DNA of 64,000 nt from Ulva prolifera (taxonomy: Eukaryota; Chlorophyta; Ulvophyceae; Ulvales; Ulvaceae), in NCBI GenBank assembly GCA_023078555.1, contig CM041199.1, forward strand, positions 7,135,315 to 7,199,314. Direction: 5' to 3'. Made by a program: the position numbers and the translations under genes. The notes under the pieces were generated by a model. It was not told where the DNA came from and searched no databases. It saw only the letters and a program-made list of their open reading frames with translations. This document shows positions 21,726 to 30,733 of this stretch, piece by piece; the stretch's first letter is position 1, and each line of letters begins with the position of its first letter.

Positions 21726-24700
21726 TCACTGCCCCCGTCTGCGCGCTGACCGCCTGAAACACCACAGCAACGGCAGCAAAGCAATCACCGCAGCCCGTCG
21801 CCACCGCCGCCGCCGCCGTGGCCCCTCACAACCACAGCCCGTGTCCACACCCTCCAGGCCTGCAGCGGCAGCTCGCTTTGACCACGCACTCTCCAGCCCT
21901 TCCGCCTGTCTGTCCTCAAGCCGGCACAACCCCGCGCCGTCACCTGAGGCCACGTCATGCTTTGGAAACATGGACACCGGTTCGGGGGCGGGATCCGCAG
22001 TCAAGCAGGCCCACTGGACGATGCTGCGCTCTGACGGGGATAGCAGTTCGGCGACGTGGTCCAGCATCAACGAGGCAGATCCGTCGCTGCTGCGCGCTGA
22101 CGAGGACACCGACTCCGGGATGGGGTCCGTCATAGAAGAGGCAGAGCGGCTGCTGCTTTGCTCCCCAGAGGACACAGACTCAGGGATGGGGTCGGAAATC
22201 GAAGAGGCAGAGCGTCTGATGCTTTGCTCCCAAGAGGACACAGACTCAGGGATGGGGTCGGAAATCGAGGAGGCAGATGTACCACCGCTCTGCCCGGAGC
22301 GGCCGCCAGGCATCCCGCCCATCAAAGCAGGAGATCTAAAATCGCTTGAGGAGCGTGACGCATCGCTGTCGGACAGGTCGTCAGTGCCCGACCAGTCAAG
22401 TTCTGGCACGGAGTCTCTGCATTCTGGCCCACATTTGGGCCAAACCGCCCCGAGCCGACCCCCACCGCCGCTCCACGCACTGCAGCCGGTGGCGCTACCG
22501 CCACTCAACGACGTGGACGCCTGAGACCTGGCAGGCTCGCTGGCAAACGTTATGTACACGGGCGCAGGGCTGGAGATCCTGCGGACGGGTGGCCCCGGCC
22601 GGCTGATAATACGCCTGATCACCCGAGGTGGGGGTGGGCACCTTGTGTGCCGGCCTGCGCCGCCGCCGGCGCTTGGGTGCAAATTCGTACCGCACGAGTC
22701 GCGTGCTGCAGCTGCGCCACACGCATGGAGCCCCGCTGACGCATCCCGTGCACTTGTGGCCACCCGGCGCCCGTTGCCATCTGGGGCGCCGTGGCTGCTC
22801 TCTGGCGGTGCCGACATCGTCAAGTCGAGGGAGATGTGCGTGGAGGGGCCGGGTGCGGGTGCGGGTGGCGCGGCTATGCATGTGGCGCCTGCGAGGGGCG
22901 GGCCGGCGGTGCCGTGTGGCCACGCCTGCAGCCACTCCTCGACGGTCGGCCGGTCGCGGCGTTTGGGGCTGAGAGCCGCCAAGATCAGCCACGCATGCTG
23001 CGACGGCAGGGCCGAGTAAAGCTCGCCGTCCGCGTAGAGCTCGTGGGCCGTGCGCGGGGGCACCCCGAGGATGAGCTGCACCGCGACGAGCGCGAGCGGG
23101 AAGGTGTCGAGCGTCGAGTTGGGCGGCACGCGGCGGCCGTTCCGCAGCTCTCTGGGGCTGTACGACCTGGTGCCGTAGGGGCCGGTGATTGTGTGGCCTT
23201 CGGGGCACTCCGCGACAATAGTGGCGAGGCCCCAGTCGGACACGGCGATGTGGCCGTCGACGCCGCAGAGGATGTTGGACGGCTTGATGTCGCAGTGGTA
23301 CACCCCGCGGGCGTGAGCGTACGCGAGGGTCTCGAGCAGGGCGCGGATGACGGCGTGGTACTGCGCCGGGGGGAAGAGGGGCGCGGCTGCGGAGGGCTCC
23401 GGGAGGTTGTGGTCAGCCGCGCGGGTGAGCTGCCGCTTGATGCAGTGCTGGAGCGTGCAGGCGTAACGGTCGAAGAGGACGGCCTGGACGAGGGTGCCGT
23501 CAGAGGTGCCGGCCCAGGAGAGCACTGGTGGGATGTGGGGGGCGTCGGGGATCGCGAGTCGGACGGCGAGCTCGGTGTGGAGCGAGGCTGCAGCTTTTTT
23601 GGTGCGGATGAGCTTGAGGGCTCCGGTCAGCTTCTGCCCCGTCACAGTGCAGACGTCGGCCTCGTATACCTGCATGTATATGTGCTTGTCGATGACAGAT
23701 GAGACGATGGTTGTGGATGCTTGAGTGTTGGGAGGGTGTGGGTGATCGCTCAGGCTGGCTGAGCCCCAGGCCACAGGAGAAGCCCCGTGTTACAGCTGGT
23801 ACAGGGCATGACTCTTCGGAAGACCCGATCCTACCGGAATTGGGCGTGTGTGTGTAGAGGCTACTGCATTATGGCCGTGTGCGTGAAAGTTGAAGGGGAT
23901 TTGCTGTGTTTGTCAGCTCACAATCATTGTTCTATTTGACAGTCCGCGGCAGAATCGCACATGATTACAGAAGAATAGACAGGGGCAGGAAAGTACAGCA
24001 ACATAAACTGAATTCGCGAAAGGTGAACACTGTGACAGAACAACACAGCCAACATAGCTGTTTATGTTGCGACATGATGCAAGAGACGCAATCCGCAACC
24101 ATCGTGCGGCTTCTGCGCACGCCAGACACATGGACGATGCAGTATTCCGGTGTCAGGGCTGCCTTATGTGATATCGATGCCCACTAGTGCGCAAGCTTGC
24201 GCTGGTATGTCGGTGCAATCAGCTGCAGCTGGTACGAGGCAACCACGACTCCGAACTGGGCCACGAGCAGACCAACGCCCAGTCGCAGATACAAGGCACT
24301 GTCGAGTAAATCTGATTCAAGGAGCTGACAATCCACGTTTATGCAGCTGATATAGCCCGACGTTGCGCATCGGGTCGGGCCTGGTAGCACAGCGCAACGG
24401 TGCAGCGGTTCGCGACGCAGAAGCTGAGTCACTTGCACACAGCGCCCTGCTGAGCTACCTTCACAATTGTGCTACGTCTTTGCGTTACATTGTGCCGACC
24501 TCTGAACAGTGTGTTTGCCGTCGCGATGTCGGTGCACCGACATGTGCGCAGATGCACTCGGAAACAGCTGCTAGCAAGCGCGCGATGTGAACGAGACAAA
24601 AGCAGGCTACCGAACATGGCACCAACATCAGCCGGTATGCTGGACGTTGAAGAGGGGTTGGTGCATCAGTGGCGAGACGCGACGATCACACGCAGACATA

Positions 24701-24869
24701 TGCATGGGCGCTGCGCATGCGTTTGTGGACTCGAGCACTGCAGCACCGCGGTGAGAACCGGACTCAAACGCGCCACGGGATCGCGCACACCGAGGGCCAG
24801 CTTCTCGGTTAAGATGCATACCGTTGCGTAGCCTCCTTCGCCCAGCTTTCTGCCTGGGCGCACAGACAT
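21726..24869 (-). CDS. Protein kinase with C-terminal hydrophobic tail
   Basis: Two exons: 24869-24822 (16 codons, MSVRPGRKLGEGGYAT) and 23669-21726. The 1152-bp intron has a GTATGC donor and CATGCAG acceptor, phase 0. The junction rebuilds the glycine-rich loop LGEGGYAT-VYEAD. Protein about 663 residues. Visible kinase features: Lys35 (GALKLI), Glu49, catalytic loop HCDIKPSN (141-148, Cys for the usual Arg of HRD), DWG 161-163 in place of DFG, GTRSYSPRE, and a C-lobe end RDRPTVEEW. A Pro/Ser-rich tail follows, with about five 22-residue repeats (SASSISDPIPESVSS type; 66 bp in DNA, about 21975-22270). The end is an Arg-flanked hydrophobic segment (AAVIALLPLLWCF, about 643-655) that could be a tail anchor. 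The first exon lies far away, so a missing middle exon is possible but not needed. The family is probably Ser/Thr; the substrate is unknown. Confidence 0.82.
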
Positions 24870-25875
24870 GGAGCCACGTCCCCCGGCGATTCGGGGCCAG
24901 GGAAACGTGCATCCGTGAGGAGGTGCCGCCTGATTGCCACCCGATACAGCCCTGTCGCTACGCTGCATCCCGGACGCTACGTCGATGTGTGTTGCCATGC
25001 TGGGGTCATTCTGCAGATATCGTCGCATGTGAACATGGCGGATGGAGTGCCACAGATGACACCTCTTCGAAGAGGTAAACGGCACAGGCACACACAGTAC
25101 AGAAATCGCTTCCGACAAGGCATCCTTACGCGATATTCCGCTAAAAAAATGCAAACACACACACACACATGACGAACGTTATTGCTGCTGCAGCTGTTGT
25201 GATCCCAGGGAAGCCGGAAATCAGTGGCACGCATCAGCAGGTGCCCACCTTGTATGCATTTACTTCATCTTGTAGAAGCTCTAAGGATTCGTTACCCATG
25301 GTTGTTCGAATTCGAAACGGTTGGGGTTGAGGTAGCTGTCGAACTCCAGAAAATCGAAGGCCTTCCGGGGCGAGCACTTTTTTGCAAGATCTACCTGACG
25401 TTTTGCATACCATGAGCCAACAGACGGTAAGAAAGTTGTGTAGGCCGTACAAAAGCGTTTATGCGCGAACAGAATAGCACCCCAGCGATGCTGGCACCCC
25501 GAGCACTGAGCTGATGATCTGTGTCCAGGAGGGCGACGCCACGTACGCTTACTGCGTTCGCGGTGAACCGTGCGACGCGCGGCCCGACGTAGTCATCGGA
25601 GAGCCACGGCCACAGAAAATGCGGCGCACCTGCGCTGCGCCCAGTGCGCACGGTGGGTTATCTACCCCCGGTTGCAGCGCACGAGCTCACATGTGTACAG
25701 CACAGCTATACCTATCTCAACGCTGTCGTGATGGACATCGCGTCGCGTCGGCAGAGGTGCCTGTTCTCGAGTGCCTGTATCCGCGTCACGCCATCTGTTC
25801 TGTCGACAATGTGAGCCGGATCCGGTCGACCCGAGATATCCGAACATGGTGCATGGGCACATATGTGTTGTAAAA
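24870..25875. other. Kinase upstream region, no supported gene
   Basis: The kinase frame stays open upstream to about 25166 but without a better start context. A short (AC)n run lies at about 25152. Frames near 25510-25700 are not recognisable. Confidence 0.4.
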
Positions 25876-25931
25876 TGATTCGGATGAGATTCGGTTTTGG
25901 TGTTTGCCTTCTCCCGTTCACTCTTTTGTAA
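25876..25931 (+). repeat. 60-bp family, full copy
   Basis: Begins TGATTCGGATGAGATTCGG and ends GTTCACTCTTTTGTAA. It lies directly before the Copia fragment. Other full copies: 33528-33584, 33687-33744, 47923-47975 (minus) and 60691-60748 (plus). Confidence 0.85.
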
Positions 25932-25949
25932 CATGTTTTGCAAACAGGT

Positions 25950-26277
25950 GGTCAAGGCAAACGGCACAACCGCAAGAAGAAGGCTAGTGGCAGCATGGCA
26001 AACATTGCCGTGGCTGGGGGGAGTCCGGAGGAGGCTATGCATGCTGCATGTATGCATGAGGATGATGAGAAGGGTCAGGTCATCCGATGGGTCGTGGACA
26101 CTGGCTGCCAGTACTAGTGCACACAGCATATGCTGAAGGATGCACAGTTTACAAGCTTGCAGCTCGGCTGCTCAGCCGAGCTGAGTGCCTCTGGCTTCGG
26201 CAAAGCGCAGCTGAACGTGTACCCTGGAGATGTGTCTAGACAGATCTGCACTGATCATGAATTGCCAGCGAAGGGCA
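25950..26277 (+). mobile_element. Degenerate Copia-type Gag/protease fragment
   Basis: One frame reads a basic segment GQGKRHNRKKKASG (end of Gag-like), then about 35 residues on, RWVVDTGC, the aspartic protease active-site signature, with an in-frame TAG at 26115-26117 shortly after. HMLKDAQFTSLQ follows, like the HM...D...F pattern after the Copia protease DSG/DTG. No integrase, reverse transcriptase or LTR is visible nearby. A dead fragment, probably about 330 bp. Retrovirus-like proteases outside Copia are the alternative. Confidence 0.6.
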
Positions 26278-26369
26278 GTGTTGGGTCATCGGGCCCGATC
26301 ACATAGAACACTTCTGATAAACCAGGTCTATTTTTTTTGGGTGGCATTCCTGAAAATGATGCCACGCAA

Positions 26370-26416
26370 CTGTGGCAATCCAGTGATATGGCCGCTATAC
26401 CACTGGATTGCCACAG
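26370..26416. repeat. 47-bp hairpin element
   Basis: Perfect 16-bp inverted ends (CTGTGGCAATCCAGTG and its complement) around a 15-bp centre holding GGCCGCTATA. A close relative lies at 53607-53651 in the opposite orientation. Confidence 0.8.
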
Positions 26417-26639
26417 CCACCCAACACCGGTGCAGGGTCCTCTGTGACAGATGCCACATGGCTACAACCACCACACCTCCACGCCTGACCTGCAGCACCG
26501 GTACCATTGCTGTAGATATATCAGCCTGCGGTGCCAGGATGCTGACCTCTGGAATGTGCACATGCCCCCTCAAGCTGCACCACAGCAGGTTGTGTAACTG
26601 TGGCCAGCGCAGGTGCTGCATGCATGATCATGACGTTGC

Positions 26640-26759
26640 GTGCACGTGGGTGTGCTGATGTGTGCTGCGTGGGGCTGATTGCGTGGCTGTGCGGTTCCTA
26701 TGGCTGTTGCTCGCGGTGCTGCCTGCCTTGCTTAAGCAATCGCTTTGTCCTTGTAACAC
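26640..26759 (+). repeat. TGTAACAC-ended repeat, short copy
   Basis: Shares GCGTGG...TGCGGTTCC...TGTTGC with 48500-48647 and 61025-61167 and ends CTTTGTCCTTGTAACAC. Confidence 0.65.
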
Positions 26760-26781
26760 CATGGCCACAGCATGTACCCCC

Positions 26782-26900
26782 CTCAGACGACCGTTTGCAA
26801 CTCACAGGGCCTCCTCCTGTGCTATGCGAGGTGGTCACGCACGGCCGTTTCGATTCCCCAAAGCGCACGCAGAATCGAGCCCACGATCTCCTGAAAAGGA
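26782..26900 (-). mobile_element. tRNA-like (SINE-type) repeat, copy 1
   Basis: On the minus strand it holds a Pol III B-box-like GTGGGCTCGATTCTG and about 100 bp more, shared with 59363-59525. It is flanked by inverted TTGTAACAC and GTGATACAA ends of the neighbouring repeat family. The A-box part is missing here. Confidence 0.45.
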
Positions 26901-26906
26901 GGGCGT

Positions 26907-27330
26907 GTGATACAAGGACAAAGCCGCGGTTGTCCTCGCCGGCCGGCGAGGCAGGCAGCAGCGCAGGCAACAACCAGGGGAACCTCACACCCACACAACC
27001 AGCCACAAGCAGCACAGACCAACACACCCATGCAATCGCACGCATCGGCACCCGCTCTGGCTGCAGCCATACACCCACAGCCCCCCCGTGGCGTGGGGCA
27101 AGGCGTGGGGCAATCAGAGCCCCACGCCCGCCCACACTCGCACCCTGTCCCCCAGCCCGGCGCCAGAGCCCCGAAAGCACACACAACCCAGGTTGCGGAG
27201 CCAAACACAGAGACATCTGCCACACTCCATGGGATCCCCCAGCAAACCCCACCCCGCCCAACACCTGCAAACCACCCCGCCCACCCGTACACACCCGGAC
27301 CCCCAGACCTCAAACCCCAGCCCTGCCCGC
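26907..27330 (-). repeat. GC-rich TGTAACAC-ended repeat
   Basis: Begins GTGATACAAGGACAAAGC (the end, read backwards) and continues into the C-rich body containing GAGCCCCGAAAGCACA, shared with 55435-56045, 57843-58090 and, reversed, 58845-59336. Long frames within it are products of base composition. Confidence 0.7.
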
Positions 27331-28021
27331 CTGAAATCCCTGAACACACGTCGGCATGCGCACCATGTACTATCCGAGGTAGCAACTGGCGATGGCCCAT
27401 CGGGCGCCGGGAGTTCGCAATGCTGACTGTACAGCGCACGTCTAGGCCGTTCCCGCTGCGATCTCTCCATGGGCAGCCGGTGGACCGAGAACGGCCGCGT
27501 CCAAGGCTTGCACAGGCGCGCCGCCGGCGAGACGTTTTGAAGCTGTGCGTAGATTGTGCACATGCGCTCGGGAGGCCGCGACGCCTCTGCATGCAGCCCA
27601 CCGCAGATCTGGGTCATGGTCTACGGTCAGAGCCACGATTGTGATGCACCGCACGTGGCTTGAAATGCGTATGCATGATTCTACTCTCATGCAGGCTTGG
27701 ACCTATACGCAAGTAAATTGGCCCCGGCGGCATACTTGTAAGCCGTGCACATCATGATCTCCGCATACAGCATGCATGTGAACCTGGGGCCCCAGGGCAC
27801 TGGGGTTGGGGGCCCACAGGAAAACGGAGGGTCTGGAAGGTCACTGGTAGATGATGCATGTGTGCCGAAACGTGCACTGGGAGCATTCACAATGCTTCCA
27901 GTCCGGGGTCACCGACGGTCGGGCTGGCGGGGTTCAGGAGAAGTTGCCGTGCACGTGGGCCGCGTGGGCCGCGCGGGCCGTCGCGCAACGCGGGGCGCCT
28001 GCGGCTGCGCCACATGCACCA
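27331..28021. other. Stretch without a supported gene
   Basis: 27395-27680 shares blocks with 48640-48840 (CTGACTG.ACAGCGCACGT, CCGCAGAT), so it is another dispersed repeat. Nothing else recognised. Confidence 0.45.
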
Positions 28022-28178
28022 ATGTGCGAGACTCTCGCACATATGGTCGGACCATATGGTTCCGCGTGTCAGAGTTGACCGTCACGCTGCAGCGTGCGAG
28101 CCTCCCATGGGAGGCTGCAGACTCTGCGCCGCTTGTAGTAGTATACTATCTTATGATAGTAAACTGGGACGCGTCCCA
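28022..28178. repeat. Cluster of six short perfect inverted repeats
   Basis: ATGTGCGAGA/TCTCGCACAT at 28022-28042, CATATGGTC/GACCATATG at 28040-28058, CACGCTGCAGCGTG at 28083-28096, AGCCTCCCATGGGAGGCT at 28099-28116, ACTATC/GATAGT at 28145-28160, TGGGACGCGTCCCA at 28165-28178. Confidence 0.85.
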
Positions 28179-28191
28179 CGGCGTCGCTGGC

Positions 28192-28291
28192 AGCGTTGGG
28201 TCGGATTGCAGCATTTCCAGGGCTGCCAGCCAGAAACTAGACCTGACTGTTCGGATTTGTGACATGTGATCGGGCCCGACGGCCCAGCGAG
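28192..28291 (+). repeat. Second copy of the repeat that interrupts PurL
   Basis: Matches 3905-4003 along about 95 bp in the same orientation; begins near TTGGGTCGG and ends GATCGGGCCCGACGGCCCA. Confidence 0.6.
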
Positions 28292-28445
28292 AACCTCATA
28301 AAGCTCTGATGCTGTGCGGTGGCAATGCATGCCGTGGCACAATGATGACAACACATGCTGACGATGTCATACCACGTGTACTGGTGTACATGTGAAATAT
28401 ATGCATACATAGCTATGCCTACAGGCAACTCCGTGCAGGGCTTCA

Positions 28446-28582
28446 ATCTTTGGCTGGCATCACTGGCAGGGCTGCGGTACGTGCTCGCACCCGGCCTAGT
28501 GGCATTACTGCGTGAGTGGATTTGCGTGTGAATTGCTAGCAACTGCTTGCTGCCCGGCCTCTGCCCTTTGTAACTGCATAGG
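28446..28582 (+). repeat. 135-bp dispersed repeat ending CCTTTGTAAC
   Basis: Matches the complement of 31388-31518 over its whole length (GTACGTGCTCG, CCCGGCCTAGTG, GCATTTGCGTGTG-like, TGCCCGGCCTCTG, CCTTTGTAACT). The second copy is inside an intron. Confidence 0.75.
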
Positions 28583-29235
28583 CGACGCAGAAGCAGCAGG
28601 GGGTGCGCATGTGATAGGCATATGCATGTTGCGGTGGGGAAGAGACTCTCTCGGAGCGCCCCTCTGTACCGCTCCGTCCGTGCGAGTCCGAATCACTATG
28701 CACATATCTGGTATATAGTGACATGTCACTGTACAGGGTCTGTAAGCAGCTGCTCACAGAAACCAGTTGGTTGTGCTCATGTTACACAGAGGGGGGGTCT
28801 GTCGCCTGCGCTCAGAGGTAGTCATGGGCATGCATATGGGCGCTTGGCAGCATGCTGCCAAGCTGCAGCTCCTGGTGTTGGCGGGTGCCAACGGAGTGTG
28901 GCGGCGCTGCAGCATGTGGATGTCTAGAGCACCTCCCTTCATGTCTCAGACATGGCTGGAGGATCCGGAGCACCCCCTCATGATAACCGGCTCACCTGCA
29001 CAGCTCCCCCAAGCTTAGGCATGGGTACGCCTGTACGGGACCATGCCTTTACATACATCATGATGTGCCAGCTGCCTTCATGCATTTGCCTCAAGTTTTT
29101 GCACATGCCTGGTGTGATTTCTCTGCGAACGGTCCGCGAGGTGGTGCAACAAAAAGGTCAAGATTATGGGCATGCTCAGCTGGCCTTGGTCAGTGTGCTG
29201 GCACTGTCACACACGGTGTCCGCCGCAGCTCCGCT
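28583..29235. other. Stretch without a supported gene
   Basis: Short unconserved frames only. Confidence 0.45.
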
Positions 29236-29900
29236 GATGGCACGTCACGCGGGCAAGGCAGTTTTGGCGAGACTCACAGTCCCGTCTGATGACCTCTTGC
29301 CGCTTACAGGCCATCCGGCCTGAACGGTGGGGTGCCCCTCGGGCACCCCGTCCGCTTGACGCCACCGACTTGTGGCCTCTGACTCCGGCTAGGCCGGGTC
29401 CGATGGGTGTGCGGGGTGCCTTCGTTGGCATGTGCAGGGACTGCGGAGACGGCTTGGGCGGTACATTGTCCTGGGTGCGGTGCGGCGTGGGCCGGCGAGG
29501 CTGCGCGGCGGTGTGCCGGGCTGGCGTGGTGTGGTGTGGCTCGGTGGGGTGGGGGTGGGTCTTGGGGCTAGGGCGGCCCCCGGCAATCGGGCGGCCATGA
29601 TGGGCGGCCTCAGGAAGCGGTGTGTTGGGTTTGGCCCTGTCGTGCGGCGGCGGGCGTTGTGGTGTTGGTGGTTGTGATGTTGTGTGTTGGCCGTGGGGTC
29701 TGTGCGTGCGTGTGTGGGTTTGGGTTTGTGGGTGTGTGGGTGTGTGCTTGGCGGTCTGCGGATCTGTGTCTTTTGATGCGCCGGTGGTGGGTTTCCTGGG
29801 CGTGGTGGGTGTCGCGTGCGTGCGTGTCTGTGTGTTTGCTTCGTCTGTTTGCTTCTTTTGCGGTGCTGCCCGCCTTGCTGCCTTTGTCCTTGTAACACAC
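29236..29900 (+). repeat. G/T-rich TGTAACAC-ended repeat, longest copy
   Basis: Aligns with 61176-61747 for about 575 bp and with shorter copies 34540-34990, 48190-48461 and 30095-30392, all sharing the right end CCTTTGTCCTTGTAACAC. The first 85 bp (29236-29320) also match the complement of about 49745-49830. Long open frames in it lack start context and are dictated by the (GTGTGGGT)-like composition. Confidence 0.85.
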
Positions 29901-30094
29901 AGGGTATCCACATGCTCGAGCTCATGCTGTCAAAGCCCGATCTTCGCCGCCGCATCAGCTGCCCTATGGTGTTGCCGGCGGCACCACTACCCCACGCCAC
30001 TTCCACAGGCACGCGTACGAGATGAGGCTGGCAGAGTGCGCTGTGGATCTGGCATTGGGTGTGGGTCTGGGGTACCGGTGGCCCCCGCGGCCGG

Positions 30095-30392
30095 CAGTTG
30101 AGATTTGCCCAGGTGGGCGGCCTTGGGCGGCAGTGTGTCGGGCGCAGCTCAGTCGTACGGCGACAGGCATTGAGGTGTTGGATGCTGTATGCATATGGTT
30201 GTGTTTGGGGCGTTGTGTTTGGGGTGTTATGTTTGTGTGTGCGTGTGTGGGTGTGTACTTCGCGGTCTGCGGATCTGTGTTGTTTGCTGAGAACATGGTG
30301 AGTTATCTGTGTGTCATGTGCTTGGGTGTCTGCTTGATCTTTTTGCTCCTTCCGCGGTGCTACCCGCCTCACCACCTGTATCCTTGTAACAC
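30095..30392 (+). repeat. G/T-rich TGTAACAC-ended repeat, diverged copy
   Basis: Shares GGGCGGCCTTGGGCGGCAGTGTGT-type start, CGCGGTCTGCGGATCTGTGT and the end TATCCTTGTAACAC with the other copies. Confidence 0.7.
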
Positions 30393-30733
30393 GTACGAGG
30401 ACTGTATCACCGAGCACGACCAGCAGTTGGCCTGGAAATGCAGAAGCGTGCATCGGGCAGCAAGCTTTACATGATGTCTGGTAAATTTTACAATTGCTGA
30501 GACAGGAAGTCACCGGACTAGCTAGGTACTGCAGCTGGTAGTAGAGAATGAAACTTCAACATGGAACTTCAACGCTACATTCATCACAACAATGTTGACA
30601 ACGGCATGCTTCAGGAATCAGCACGAGCGTAGAACCTTCATGAACAGCACTCCCTGCATCGGTACGCTCGGTCAAACCGCCAACGATGCTGTACATGTAG
30701 GCTACTGCGTCGCTGTAGCTTCGAATAGCCCGT

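Larger units (their letters stand above)
2072..21855 (+). repeat. Tandem segmental array of OPR-RAP units
   Basis: Three head-to-tail units share gene, flanks and downstream debris. The offset between the 3' ends of gene copies 1 and 2 is about 8.36 kb and between copies 2 and 3 about 7.62 kb; the starts of copies 2 and 3 are 7504 bp apart. Upstream flanks 6390-7910 and 13880-15415 are nearly identical. Downstream flanks 4170-5830, 11560-12930 and 19430-21855 align with indels. The unit includes the 3' tail of the kinase gene at its end. Left breakpoint about 2072 (inside the OPR gene), right breakpoint about 21855 (inside the kinase gene). Unequal crossing-over is the simplest explanation. 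Confidence 0.85.

Noticed and set aside
21694-22524. 276-codon plus frame with DTDSGMGS repeats
   Set aside because: It is the antisense of the kinase's 66-bp repeats; the kinase frame explains the region.
22495-23208. 237-codon minus frame and 303-codon plus frame over the kinase
   Set aside because: GC-rich shadows of the kinase frame, which has all conserved motifs.
29207-29911. Long frames in the G/T-rich repeats (also at 29389-30513, 34410-35039, 58729-59843)
   Set aside because: Low-complexity translation on several frames at once, shared between repeat copies with shifted frames.
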